Of a stretch of DNA of 64,000 nt, positions 9,013 to 18,203 are shown in pieces. Position 1 is the stretch's first letter. Each line of letters starts with the position of its first letter. The position numbers and the translations under genes were made by a program. Location of the stretch: assembly GCF_003367505.1 (NCBI RefSeq), contig NZ_PXXX01000020.1, positions 62,001 to 126,000 of the forward strand, written 5' to 3'. The notes under the pieces were generated by a model. The model did not search any database, was not told where the DNA came from, and saw only the letters and a program-made list of their open reading frames with translations. Origin of the DNA: Lysinibacillus capsici. Its GTDB lineage: Bacteria; Bacillota; Bacilli; Bacillales_A; Planococcaceae.

Positions 9013-9909
9013 ATGAAACGTTTAAAAGGAATAATATTTATCGTCTCGGGTGCTATGTTATGGGGAGCAACTGGCCCTTTAATGGAGTGGTTGCTTAATC
9101 ATACACCTTTGACTGTATCCTTTATGTTAACAATCCGTTTATCGGTTGCAGGTATATTACTACTTACATATTTATTGTTAACAGGAAAAAATATTTTTGG
9201 AATTTGGCAGCACAAGCTATGGGGGAGGCAACTCATAGTTTTTGGTATTGCAGGTATGCTTGGTGTCCAATTTACATTTGTTGCTGCAATTAATGAAAGT
9301 AATGCTGTGCTTGCTACCTTACTACAGTTTTTAGCGCCAATATTTGTTGTCGCGTATGTCTCTCTTAGTTTAAAGAAATGGCCACCAAAATATCAAGTGT
9401 TAGGTATTATTGGTACCCTTATAGGGTTGTTTCTGTTACTAACGAATGCATCATTTGAAAGTTTACTTATTAGTCCAAAAGCCTTGTTATGGGGAATAGG
9501 AGTAGGCTTAACATTTGCATTTTACACCTTGTATCCTGCACGCTTAATGAAGGAGTGGAGTGTGCTTTTAGTAGTGGGCTGGGGGATGCTGGTGGGTGGC
9601 TTCACTTTGGGCTTAGTAAGCCGTGTTTGGCAGCAGTCCACTCAATGGGTTGTTCTAGTAGATTTTAAAATTTTAATGTTATTAGTTGCTTTAATATTTT
9701 TTGGAACAGTAGCTTTTATATTGTTTTTAAGTAGTATGAAATACATTACGGCAGTTGAAACGAGCATTCTTTCTAGTATTGAACCATTAACAGCAATGGT
9801 GATCTCTGTTATTATTTTCGGTACTTCTTTAGGTTTTTGGCAATTAATAGGAGTATTCGTTATGCTTGTTTGTGTAACCTGGCTTTCTATAGCAGGAGAA
9901 AAAGCATAA
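9013..9909 (+). CDS. EamA/DMT-superfamily transporter
   Basis: A 298-residue integral membrane protein with about ten predicted helices in two EamA repeats. Repeat one starts with GAMLWGATGPLMEWL; repeat two includes GIGVGLTFAFYTLYPARLM and the closing EPLTAMVISVIIFG motif that marks the second EamA unit. Members export metabolites or amino acids, and the substrate cannot be read from sequence. The upstream Shine-Dalgarno (GGAAG) is weak. It is followed after 66 bp by an ABC exporter operon, but no terminator is visible in that gap, so read-through is possible. Confidence 0.88.
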   Translation: MKRLKGIIFIVSGAMLWGATGPLMEWLLNHTPLTVSFMLTIRLSVAGILLLTYLLLTGKNIFGIWQHKLWGRQLIVFGIAGMLGVQFTFVAAINESNAVLATLLQFLAPIFVVAYVSLSLKKWPPKYQVLGIIGTLIGLFLLLTNASFESLLISPKALLWGIGVGLTFAFYTLYPARLMKEWSVLLVVGWGMLVGGFTLGLVSRVWQQSTQWVVLVDFKILMLLVALIFFGTVAFILFLSSMKYITAVETSILSSIEPLTAMVISVIIFGTSLGFWQLIGVFVMLVCVTWLSIAGEKA

Positions 9910-9975
9910 ATATACTATAGTGTTAGTAGTTTTTAACTATCATTAAATTTTATCTACCAACAAGGGGGAAAGAAT

Positions 9976-11697
9976 ATGAAAGAAGTTTTTTCCTATGTAA
10001 AGCCATATAAATGGACAGCTATTTTTGCTTTATGTTTAATGCTTTTAGAGTTATTTGTAGAGCTTGTGCAGCCACTCATTATGGCAAAAATAATCGATGA
10101 GGGAGTAAGGGCACAAAATCAAGGAATGGTTTTGCAATGGGGGGCTGTTTTACTTGGGCTATCTTTTGTTGCCTTTCTGGCGGGCGTTATCAATTCTTAT
10201 TTTTCTTCACATACAGCTCAAAGCTTTTCATATGATCTTCGAAATGCCCTGTTTGATAGGATTCAATCCTTTACGCTAGCAACCTATCAAAAATTCTCCA
10301 CTGCATCGCTTATTACTCGATTAACAAATGATGTTACACAGGTACAAACGGTGCTGTTTATGAGCTTACGTATTATGCTTCGAGCGCCACTTGCTGTGAT
10401 AGGAAGCATTATTATGGCTTTTGTCGTAAATCCGAAATTAGCTTTATTTTTAGTTATTGGTGCACCGATCATTTTTATTTTTCTTCTTTTTATGGTGGCA
10501 AAAGGTGTGACTTATTTTGGGCGTGTACAAAAGAGGGTCGATCGTTTAAACAGAGTTTTACAGGAGAATTTACAGGCGATACGATTAGTAAAGGCTTACT
10601 TAAGAGGGGCATATGAGGCTACACGCTTTGATGAAGTTGCATCACGGTTAAAGGTTGATACTGTGAAGGCCTTACGCATAATGGAATATATTATGCCGGT
10701 TCTTTTGTTCATTATGAATATGAGCCTGCTCGCAGTTTTATGGTTTGGTACAAAACAAATTGCTACAGGAACAACGCCACTTGGTGATATTGTGGCTATT
10801 GTGAATTATGCAATGCGTATGACAGGCTCATTTTCAATGTTCGCTTTTATTATTATCTTCTACGCACGTGCAAAGGCATCTGCAGAACGTATGGCAGAAA
10901 TCCTTTCCGTTGAAAATGAGGTTGAAGATACATCTCTTTTAGAAGAAGTAGGTCATGCCACACAATATGGAGAATTAACCTTTGACCATGTTAGTTTTAC
11001 TTATCCAGGAGGAGATGTTCCTGTTCTGTCAGATGTGAGCTTTCAAGTTAAGTCTGGCGAGAAACTAGCGATCATGGGGGCAACTGGTGCAGGAAAATCA
11101 ACATTATTACAGCTCATTCCTCGGTTCTATGAAGTAACGCAAGGCAGAATACTTGTGGAAGGTCAGGATGTGCAACATTGGGATTTACAAGAGTTGCGGG
11201 AAGTGATTGGCTATGTCCCCCAGCAGTCATTGTTATTTACAGGAAGTATTGCAGATAATGTGCGTTGGGGAGATACACAGGCTGAAATGGATGCTGTATT
11301 ACAGGCTACAATGCAGGCGCAAATTCATGCATCTGTTGAAGATTTTCCAAATGGTTATGATACCAAGGTTGGGCAAAAAGGTGTCAATTTATCGGGGGGG
11401 CAAAAACAGAGATTATCTATAGCTAGAGCTCTTTTGAGACAGGGACATATTTTAATGCTTGATGATAGTACTAGTGCTTTAGATGTGAAAACTGAACAGT
11501 CTTTGTGGGCGGCACTGAGTGAAGAAAAAGCAACGATGCTTGTTGTTACGCAAAAAATACGTACAGCTAAAGGTGCAGATCGCATTTTACTGATTGATGC
11601 TGGAAAAGTAGTTGCTTATGGCACACATGAAGAGCTTTTAGAGACTTCCTCGCTTTATAAAAAAATAGCTATCTCTCAACAGGAGGTGGAGGATTAA
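9976..11697 (+). CDS. ABC exporter half-transporter with degenerate ATP site (YfiB-like)
   Basis: First subunit of a heterodimeric type IV ABC exporter: six transmembrane helices (residues 1-310) and an ATPase domain (about 335-570). Walker A is GATGAGKST and the signature is canonical LSGGQ. Walker B reads ILMLDDST, with Asp in place of the catalytic Glu, and the switch histidine is Gln (VVTQKIRT). This is the typical non-catalytic partner, as in TM287 or BmrC-type proteins. Length (573) and sequence resemble B. subtilis YfiB. Its stop codon TAA shares a base with the ATG of the next gene, so the subunits are translationally coupled. Likely function: multidrug or peptide export. Confidence 0.9.
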   Translation: MKEVFSYVKPYKWTAIFALCLMLLELFVELVQPLIMAKIIDEGVRAQNQGMVLQWGAVLLGLSFVAFLAGVINSYFSSHTAQSFSYDLRNALFDRIQSFTLATYQKFSTASLITRLTNDVTQVQTVLFMSLRIMLRAPLAVIGSIIMAFVVNPKLALFLVIGAPIIFIFLLFMVAKGVTYFGRVQKRVDRLNRVLQENLQAIRLVKAYLRGAYEATRFDEVASRLKVDTVKALRIMEYIMPVLLFIMNMSLLAVLWFGTKQIATGTTPLGDIVAIVNYAMRMTGSFSMFAFIIIFYARAKASAERMAEILSVENEVEDTSLLEEVGHATQYGELTFDHVSFTYPGGDVPVLSDVSFQVKSGEKLAIMGATGAGKSTLLQLIPRFYEVTQGRILVEGQDVQHWDLQELREVIGYVPQQSLLFTGSIADNVRWGDTQAEMDAVLQATMQAQIHASVEDFPNGYDTKVGQKGVNLSGGQKQRLSIARALLRQGHILMLDDSTSALDVKTEQSLWAALSEEKATMLVVTQKIRTAKGADRILLIDAGKVVAYGTHEELLETSSLYKKIAISQQEVED

Positions 11698-13529
11698 TGG
11701 GATTTTTCCAGAAACCTTTTGGCTATGAACCGCTTTTGACAAAAGATGATCTGAAACAGGGTGTGAAGAAAAAGAAGGGGCCACGTGCAGCTGATTGGAG
11801 AAGTACATTGCTGCGGTTATGGAAAATTGTCGACGAACAACGTGCACTGCTTATTGTGGTGCTCTTATTAGTGATGATTAGCTCCATATTAGCTTTAGTT
11901 GGTCCTTATGTAATCGGTCAAATGATTGATCACTATGTTATGCATGGCGAGCTTTCAGGCTTAGATAAAGGGATTGGCTTATTAATTGGTATTTATGTGT
12001 TATTAGCCGTTTCACTTTTCCTACAAAACTATTGGATGATTGGCATCGCCCAGCAAACGATCTATAGATTAAGGACAAGTGTATTCACTCATTTTCAAAG
12101 ACTGCCAGTGGCATTCTTTGATCGTCGTCAGCATGGAGAATTGATGAGTAGAATGACGAATGATATTGAAGCTGTCAGCTCAACATTGAACAGTTCCTTT
12201 ATTCAGGTATTTTCAAGTGTTCTTACGCTTGGTGGAACCGTCATTATTATGCTCAGTTTAAGCCCATTGCTGACAGTTCTGACGATGATCATTATTCCAC
12301 TGATGTTTTGGGCGATGCGATGGATTACACGTCGTACAGCACCACTGTTTAAAGAACAGCAGGTAGCTATTGGCGCCTTAAACGGGATGATCGAAGAAAC
12401 AATTTCAGGACAGCGGATTGTGAAGGCATTTTCACAAGAGGAGCGAATGAAAGCAGAATTTCGTGAAAAAAGTTTGCGCTTAAAAAGAACTGGTTTTTGG
12501 GCACAGACATACTCAGGTTATATTCCTAAAGTTATGAACTTCTTAAATAATATGAGCTTTACCATTGTAGCAGGTGTAGGAGGAGTTCTTGCGTTATATG
12601 GACATGTATCGATAGGGGTAATTGTTATATTCACTGAATATGCACGACAATTTACACGTCCTTTAAATGATTTAGCAAACCAGTTTAATACAGTACTGTC
12701 AGCCATTGCTGGTGCAGAACGTGTATTTTCCTTGCTTGATGAACAACCAGAGGCAGAAAATGTGTCAGCACAAAAGCATCAGCTATTGGGACATGTAACG
12801 TTTAAGCAGGTGTACTTCAAATATGAACTAGAAGAAGAGGGGTACACACTAAAAAATGTAGATTTTAAAGTGGAACCTGGTCAAACGGTAGCCCTTGTTG
12901 GTGCAACGGGGGCTGGTAAAACGACAATACTTCAACTTATTGCAAGATTTTATGACGTCTCAAAGGGAGAGGTATTATTTGATGGTATAAATGTACAGCA
13001 AATTGATCGACAATCCCTTCGTTCACAAATGGCCTTTGTCTTACAGGATCCATTTTTGTTTGAGGCTTCTGTTCGCGAGAATATCCGATATGGTAGACTG
13101 GATGCGAGTGATGCAGAGATTGAGGAAGCGGCCAAGCAAGCTAATGCACATGAATTCATTATGAAACTAAAGGATGGGTATGATACTATTCTTGCAGCGG
13201 ATGGACGCGAGATTTCCCAAGGCCAAAAGCAATTACTTTCTATAGCAAGGGCACTTATAGCTGATCCGAAAATTTTACTATTGGATGAAGCGACAAGCAG
13301 TATCGATACTGTGACAGAACTGGCGATACAAGAGGCACTCGATACGTTAATGCAAGGGCGCACGAGCTTTGTGATCGCACATCGTTTAAATACTGTCCAT
13401 AATGCCGATATGGTCTTAGTGATGCATAAAGGGGAATTAGTGGAGGCTGGACCTCAGCAAAAGCTCATCGAATCAGGTGGTCTTTATGCACAAATGCTGC
13501 ATTCATCCTCATACCATCTTGAGGAATAG
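11697..13529 (+). CDS. ABC exporter half-transporter with catalytic ATPase residues (YfiC-like)
   Basis: Second subunit of the heterodimer, 610 residues. It has a long cytoplasmic N-terminus (about 45 residues), six transmembrane helices and an ATPase domain. Walker A is GATGAGKTT, Walker B is ILLLDEATSS with the catalytic Glu, and the switch histidine is present (VIAHRLNT). Its signature motif is ISQGQ rather than LSGGQ. That degenerate signature completes the inactive site formed with the partner's Walker B Asp, while the partner's LSGGQ completes the active site. The arrangement is complementary and therefore intact. An AGGAGG lies within the end of the upstream gene. Length is close to YfiC (604). 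A terminator follows at once. Confidence 0.9.
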   Translation: MGFFQKPFGYEPLLTKDDLKQGVKKKKGPRAADWRSTLLRLWKIVDEQRALLIVVLLLVMISSILALVGPYVIGQMIDHYVMHGELSGLDKGIGLLIGIYVLLAVSLFLQNYWMIGIAQQTIYRLRTSVFTHFQRLPVAFFDRRQHGELMSRMTNDIEAVSSTLNSSFIQVFSSVLTLGGTVIIMLSLSPLLTVLTMIIIPLMFWAMRWITRRTAPLFKEQQVAIGALNGMIEETISGQRIVKAFSQEERMKAEFREKSLRLKRTGFWAQTYSGYIPKVMNFLNNMSFTIVAGVGGVLALYGHVSIGVIVIFTEYARQFTRPLNDLANQFNTVLSAIAGAERVFSLLDEQPEAENVSAQKHQLLGHVTFKQVYFKYELEEEGYTLKNVDFKVEPGQTVALVGATGAGKTTILQLIARFYDVSKGEVLFDGINVQQIDRQSLRSQMAFVLQDPFLFEASVRENIRYGRLDASDAEIEEAAKQANAHEFIMKLKDGYDTILAADGREISQGQKQLLSIARALIADPKILLLDEATSSIDTVTELAIQEALDTLMQGRTSFVIAHRLNTVHNADMVLVMHKGELVEAGPQQKLIESGGLYAQMLHSSSYHLEE

Positions 13530-13533
13530 ATGG

Positions 13534-13568
13534 AAAAAGAGCAATTTCATTTGAAGTTGCTCTTTTTT
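13534..13568 (+). terminator. terminator of the ABC exporter operon
   Basis: An 11-bp perfect stem (13534-13544 with 13557-13567) that continues inward through CAATTTC/GAAGTTG pairing. A T run ends at 13568. Confidence 0.88.
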
Positions 13569-13815
13569 ATTGAATTAAAAATGTTATTAATTTGAATAAA
13601 TGGTATAATTATTATATAACATTATTAAAATATGAAGCAGTAGATAGTTTAAAAGTAATGGGTTGTGAAAGAATAAATATCTCTATTTTAGAAAAATTAG
13701 TATATTATTTCTAGTAAATTTCAGTCATTTTACTGAATTTTTATAGTATAAATCCTTTTATTTTTCTAATATTTGAAGTAAAATTCTGATTAATAGCGGG
13801 TATTAATATATTTTG

Positions 13816-13845
13816 TTGCCAGCTTATTTTCATTCTTGCTACAAT
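13816..13845 (+). promoter_or_regulatory. predicted sigma-A promoter of the tandem GNAT gene
   Basis: TTGCCA (13816-13821) and TACAAT (13840-13845) with an 18-bp spacer, 31 bp before the start codon. The rest of the 347-bp gap 13530-13876 holds the exporter terminator and very AT-rich sequence with no gene I can see. Confidence 0.55.
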
Positions 13846-13876
13846 AGGGCAATAGTCTGTTACAGGAACGGAGTAA

Positions 13877-14746
13877 ATGATGAATATTTCAGTGATGACA
13901 GTGTCTTTTCCATTAGATGGAGAAACATTGAAAGAAGTAAAGTTATTATGTGAAGAAGCAACAGTTCAAGATTATCGAGTCTATGAAACCATTATGAATG
14001 TACCTATGGCTAGCTCTTTCGAGAATAAAGGCTTCATGGTACTAGCGTATGAGGATGATAAGGATTTATTAGTTGGTGCTGCTAGTGCTATCGACTTAAT
14101 GGGACTTCATACATATGAGTGGTCATTAGTGGTGACACCTGCATATCGACAAAAGGGTATTGGAACTGCCTTAGTTGAGGGTATACAAGTAGGGCTAAAA
14201 GAAAGAGGGGCAGAGGGGCAATTAGCTGTAGTAATTGATGGTTCCCCTTATGGGCATACATTTATTGAAAACAAAGGGTTTACCTATAGTTTTTCAGAAA
14301 CGACCCTAGAAACAAAAGCAGAGCCCGTTACATTACGAAGTGATATAAATATTCAAGCCTATAACGGAGAGCAAGCTGAACTGATTACTATTTATTGTGA
14401 GGCTTTTGGAGATCTACCCGAAGAATCAGAAGAGCTTATTGCTTTTAATACATCAACAAATGGAAGAGAGCTTTGGGTTGCTTACAGAGATGGTGCAGTT
14501 GTTGGCACAGTGACTACAGCTAAGGAAAATGAAATCCAGTGGGTAACTGCACTTGCTGTACATCCAAATTGTGAAGGACAAGGTATTGGGACAGCCCTTC
14601 TTTCCTTTTCAAAGGATTATGCGAGTAAGGTTGGTGCAGCGTTTGTCATGCTAGATGTAGAAGTAGACAATAAAAAAGCACTTTCTGTCTATGAAAAAGC
14701 AGGCTTTATGAAAGCACAGCAAATTGATTATTATGTAAAACAATAG
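13877..14746 (+). CDS. GNAT acetyltransferase with two tandem GNAT domains
   Basis: A 289-residue protein made of two N-acetyltransferase folds. The acetyl-CoA motif appears twice: RQKGIGTALVEG near residue 92 and NCEGQGIGTALLSF near residue 235. The C-terminal half is the better conserved, with LDVEVDNKKALSVYEKAGF typical of small-molecule GNATs. The N-terminal copy may be structural. The acceptor substrate is unknown. Two adjacent ATG codons are possible starts; the first (13877) is used. It is monocistronic, bounded by a promoter and a strong terminator. Confidence 0.85.
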   Translation: MMNISVMTVSFPLDGETLKEVKLLCEEATVQDYRVYETIMNVPMASSFENKGFMVLAYEDDKDLLVGAASAIDLMGLHTYEWSLVVTPAYRQKGIGTALVEGIQVGLKERGAEGQLAVVIDGSPYGHTFIENKGFTYSFSETTLETKAEPVTLRSDINIQAYNGEQAELITIYCEAFGDLPEESEELIAFNTSTNGRELWVAYRDGAVVGTVTTAKENEIQWVTALAVHPNCEGQGIGTALLSFSKDYASKVGAAFVMLDVEVDNKKALSVYEKAGFMKAQQIDYYVKQ

Positions 14747-14794
14747 AAAAAAGGGTGATGAGAGGTATTTAATATCAACTCATCGCCCTTTTTT
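14747..14794 (+). terminator. terminator of the tandem GNAT gene
   Basis: A 16-bp stem (14747-14762 with 14779-14794, one G-T pair), starting directly after the stop codon and ending in six T residues. Confidence 0.88.
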
Positions 14795-14854
14795 ATCATA
14801 ATCACCTACTATCTTCATATAATATTAATAAGCTTTAAGAAAGGAGTCGTGATC

Positions 14855-14977
14855 ATGCGCATGCCAGCATTGCCAAAGAAGAAGTCTCCTCCGAAGGAAG
14901 CCCCTAATTCATGGTGGAAAGTTGTGAAAGCTTATTTATCCAAAGGGAAGTTTTATAAATTACCCCCAAGAAATTAA
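14855..14977 (+). CDS. 40-residue basic small protein, function unknown
   Basis: A short ORF (ATG to TAA, 40 residues) preceded by GAAAGGAG at a spacing of about 7 nt, which is a proper ribosome binding site. It begins MRMPALPKKKSPPKEAP and continues with a WWKVVKAYL segment. It is strongly basic, rich in Lys and Pro, with an amphipathic middle containing two Trp. It sits between two clear terminators, so it forms its own transcription unit. I do not recognise a family. The RBS and flanking terminators support a real gene, but conservation was not tested. A small ribosome-, DNA- or membrane-associated peptide is possible. Confidence 0.5.
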   Translation: MRMPALPKKKSPPKEAPNSWWKVVKAYLSKGKFYKLPPRN

Positions 14978-14987
14978 TGATGCAAAG

Positions 14988-15014
14988 AAAAAAGTCGCCT
15001 TTTAGCGACTTTTT
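14988..15014. terminator. bidirectional terminator between the small ORF and helD
   Basis: A 9-bp stem (14990-14998 with 15005-15013), A-rich on the left and T-rich on the right. It serves both convergent genes and overlaps the helD stop codon. Confidence 0.8.
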
Positions 15015-17238
15015 AATTTTCTAATAAAAATGTCTTTTTGGATGGACCGATTAAGTATAGCTCGTGCATGGCTCGTGTAAGAGCTACATAAAGTAGCTTT
15101 CGGTCAATGGGTGTATCGTAAAATGGTGTATCGTAGGCAGCTACAATGACAGCATCAAATTCAAGTCCCTTAGCTAAGTGACTTGGCACAACAAGTAACA
15201 TTTCTTGATTAATAGATTCATTTTCCGTTAGTAGTTGTGAAGCAATATCATTGTCTTTTAATGCCTGTTGCATAGTAATGGCTTCTGCAGTAGTTTTGCA
15301 AATTAAAGCGATGGATCGATGGCCATTTTGACGAATAGCTTCAAAAATCTCTTTAACTTTGAAGGCATCGAATTGCTCTGCTTGAATAAAACTTGGTACT
15401 TTACCGTGACGCACAACGGGTTCTACTAAAGGTAGCTGTTCATTCATTTGCGCTAGAATTTGATTCGCGACTTCCATAATTTCAATTGTTGTTCGATAGC
15501 TTTTTTGCAAAGTGCGGAAGCTTGCACGAGGAAATAAGCTTTGGACAGGCTCCCAGGCTGTTAATGAGCGATAGCTATGGATACCTTGTGCTAAATCACC
15601 GACCATAGTAAACATATCTGTATCAAGACCTGCTTTTAAAGCAGCAAGCTGAAATAAACTGTAATCTTGGACCTCATCGATAAAGACAACACGCATCTTC
15701 CATTCATCTGCAATGCCTTTTAAACGTGCTTGTAAATAGTATAGTGCAGCTAAATCTTCGAGTGCCCATTGTTCTTTACGATGTGCCTGCAAAAATTGTT
15801 GCTGTTCAAGGTAATGCCATTCAGGGGCGAGTTCTGCTAATAATTCTGCATCGGTGAGAAGGGTACGATAGAGTGTTTTAATATTATGTTTGGGAAAGCG
15901 ACGCATATAAGCTGATGCCGTTGTCTTCGTTTCTTTTTCAATGGCAGGAATTCGTTCATCACGCTCATCAATGAATTTTGTGACAACACGTCGCCGTTTT
16001 TCATCATCTCGAATTCCATTTAAGGCTTTACCCAATGCTTCATCATACTTTTTATGGAGTGTAGCTAAAACAGCCTGTTTTTTTTGACGTACATGGCTTG
16101 CTAAGACCTTTTTAATATGTTCAAGTCGCTTTTCGATAGGCATATATGAGAATTCATATAAAAACAGCTTCTTCAGGTGGGAAGCACGCATGATACAGTA
16201 TTTTTCAATATAGACATCTTCGAATTGCTCTGCGATCTTTTGTTCCAGCTTTTGTACGTAGCGTTCGATGACATCACGATAGTAAAGTGAACCTTTCATT
16301 TCAGCAATCCAGGCAGTAGGCTGACTGCCTCCAGCAACGAGCAATTCTAATTGTTCATTTGGATTTTGAAGCTTAAGCTTTAATTTAGTGGCAGAAAGAA
16401 CGTAGTCTGTAAAAGTAGTTTGGCATATTTTATCGACGCCAAGCTCTGGTAAAACATCGCCTATATAATCAATAAATAACTTATTCGGTGCTAAAATCAT
16501 GAGCTGCTCAGGATTAAAATGTTCACCCATTGTATAAAGGAAATAGGATATTCTGTGTAGAGCAATGGTTGTTTTTCCACTACCAGCAGCACCTTGCACA
16601 ATAATTGGTTGACGAAGATGTGCTCGAATAATTTCATTTTGTTCCTTTTGAATGGTTGAAACAATTTCAGTTAGACGGACATCAGCTTTTCCAGCTAATG
16701 CTTCTTGTAGTAGTTCATCATTTGTTGTTAGATCAATATCTCGTATATCGAGTAAATCGCCATTTTCGATCTTGTATTGCCTTTTAGCAAAGAGATGTCC
16801 TTTATGAACTTCACCACGGACATCGTACTCCATGTCACCAAGACGTCCATCATAATAAACATTAGCTACGGGTGAGCGCCAGTCAACAATAATGGGCTCA
16901 TGGGTTTCACGATGAAATAGTGATGTTTTCCCAATATAAAGGAATTCTTCTGGGTCACCGGTTTTTTGGAAATGGATTCTAGCGAAATAGGGCTTCTTGC
17001 GAACGGCCTCTAGACCTTCTTTTTGATTACGTGCCATTTCAAAAAATCTAGCATTTGTTAAGATATTTAAATAACTTAAACTCGAATCTAAGTAATCAAG
17101 ATCGGCCATAGATTTGCGGATATTTTCTTGAGCAGATTTTAAATCTCGTTGTGATTCGTCTAATATTTGTTGCATATAGCCTTGGGTATACGCTAACCGC
17201 TCTACTTCAGCCTGAAAATCTGGATGTTGTACAGTCAT
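15013..17238 (-). CDS. helD: HelD-like superfamily 1 helicase (RNA polymerase recycling factor)
   Basis: UvrD/Rep-related ATPase of 741 residues (B. subtilis HelD is 774). An N-terminal coiled coil (about 1-70) is followed by the GIGKT-like Walker A GAAGSGKTT (about residue 218), Walker B FIDEVQD, and the C-terminal motifs LLVVPSHLAKGLEFDAV and LLYVALTRAMHELYL. The long middle insertion and N-terminal coiled-coil arm are HelD traits; in B. subtilis the arm reaches into the RNA polymerase secondary channel to release stalled enzyme. A strong RBS (TAGGAGGTG) precedes ATG. It is a single gene, convergent with the small ORF at 14855. Confidence 0.88.
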   Translation of the reverse strand: MTVQHPDFQAEVERLAYTQGYMQQILDESQRDLKSAQENIRKSMADLDYLDSSLSYLNILTNARFFEMARNQKEGLEAVRKKPYFARIHFQKTGDPEEFLYIGKTSLFHRETHEPIIVDWRSPVANVYYDGRLGDMEYDVRGEVHKGHLFAKRQYKIENGDLLDIRDIDLTTNDELLQEALAGKADVRLTEIVSTIQKEQNEIIRAHLRQPIIVQGAAGSGKTTIALHRISYFLYTMGEHFNPEQLMILAPNKLFIDYIGDVLPELGVDKICQTTFTDYVLSATKLKLKLQNPNEQLELLVAGGSQPTAWIAEMKGSLYYRDVIERYVQKLEQKIAEQFEDVYIEKYCIMRASHLKKLFLYEFSYMPIEKRLEHIKKVLASHVRQKKQAVLATLHKKYDEALGKALNGIRDDEKRRRVVTKFIDERDERIPAIEKETKTTASAYMRRFPKHNIKTLYRTLLTDAELLAELAPEWHYLEQQQFLQAHRKEQWALEDLAALYYLQARLKGIADEWKMRVVFIDEVQDYSLFQLAALKAGLDTDMFTMVGDLAQGIHSYRSLTAWEPVQSLFPRASFRTLQKSYRTTIEIMEVANQILAQMNEQLPLVEPVVRHGKVPSFIQAEQFDAFKVKEIFEAIRQNGHRSIALICKTTAEAITMQQALKDNDIASQLLTENESINQEMLLVVPSHLAKGLEFDAVIVAAYDTPFYDTPIDRKLLYVALTRAMHELYLIGPSKKTFLLEN

Positions 17239-17395
17239 TTTTTAGCACCTCCTAGGTACTTACAATTTCAAAGTAGATTATCATACTACTATATATAATA
17301 TTTACCAGCAAGTGAAAGCTAAAATGTTAATTATGCTACTATTACATGGGGCTGGAAGGTTTTTCTTTGAATAATAATAGAGGAGGTTATTGAAT

Positions 17396-18112
17396 TTGGA
17401 CATATTTGCACATAGAGGTGTTTCGATAAACTATCCAGAAAATACGATGGCTGCCTTTCAAGCAGCATCAAAGCTTCCTATAGCAGGGATAGAGCTAGAC
17501 GTTCATTTAACCGCAGATAAAGAGGTAGTGGTGATTCATGATGAGACCATTGATCGTACCTCCAATGGCTCAGGCTATGTAAAAGATTTTACATTACAAC
17601 AATTACGAACATTTGATTTTGGCTCGTGGTTTTCACGGGAGTTCGGAGATGAAGTAATTCCTACCTTAGGGGAAGTGTTGGAGTTATTTGCAGGTACCAA
17701 TCACCGTATCAATATTGAACTGAAAACAGACATTATTGCATATGAAGGAATCGAAGCGCTCGTGCTCAAAGAAGTAGCAGCACAGCAAATGACAGAGCGG
17801 GTGATCATTTCATCTTTCAATCATGAATCATTGCAAACAATATCAAAAATAGCGCCTTATATAGAAAGTGCAGCATTGTTTGCAGAGGTGCTGGTGGATT
17901 TCCCAACTTACATTGCTCTTATACCAGCTAAGGCGTTACATGTAAGTTTGCCAACTTCCTTCCGTAAATCAGTTAAACTAGCTCTCGCTGAAGGTGCAAC
18001 TGTACGTGTGTATACTGTCAATGAACAACGCGATGCTCGAAGTTTACAACAGCTCGGTGTACAGGCGATATTTACAGATGATCCAGAAAAAATATTAAGA
18101 GCCCTTAGTTAG
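17396..18112 (+). CDS. glycerophosphodiester phosphodiesterase family protein
   Basis: TIM-barrel phosphodiesterase expected to hydrolyse glycerophosphodiesters to glycerol-3-phosphate and an alcohol. The N-terminal FAHRGVSINYPENT carries the HRG catalytic His and the first metal-binding residue; ELDVHLTAD and VVIHDETIDRTSNG supply the next metal ligand and second His. INIELK and the closing TDDPEKIL motif complete the family pattern. About 238 residues is normal for the cytosolic class, and no signal peptide is seen. Two TTG starts are possible, at 17390 and 17396. AGGAGG (17381-17386) is 3 nt from the first but 9 nt from the second, so I chose 17396. Confidence 0.88.
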   Translation: MDIFAHRGVSINYPENTMAAFQAASKLPIAGIELDVHLTADKEVVVIHDETIDRTSNGSGYVKDFTLQQLRTFDFGSWFSREFGDEVIPTLGEVLELFAGTNHRINIELKTDIIAYEGIEALVLKEVAAQQMTERVIISSFNHESLQTISKIAPYIESAALFAEVLVDFPTYIALIPAKALHVSLPTSFRKSVKLALAEGATVRVYTVNEQRDARSLQQLGVQAIFTDDPEKILRALS

Positions 18113-18133
18113 AGCAAAAGTGGACAGTTAGGA

Positions 18134-18191
18134 GACAAAAGCTTCCGTGGAATCATTTGCATTTTCAAAATACCCACGGAAAGCAACGTCT
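18134..18191. repeat. imperfect hairpin between convergent genes, possible repeat remnant
   Basis: GCTTCCGTGG (18141-18150) pairs with CCACGGAAAGC (18174-18184) with one bulged base, and AGAC pairs with GTCT outside it. The CCACGGAAAGC arm resembles the right end of dispersed Bacillales intergenic repeats. There is no good T run, so a role in termination is uncertain. Confidence 0.4.
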
Positions 18192-18203
18192 TCTAGAGGG
18201 TTT

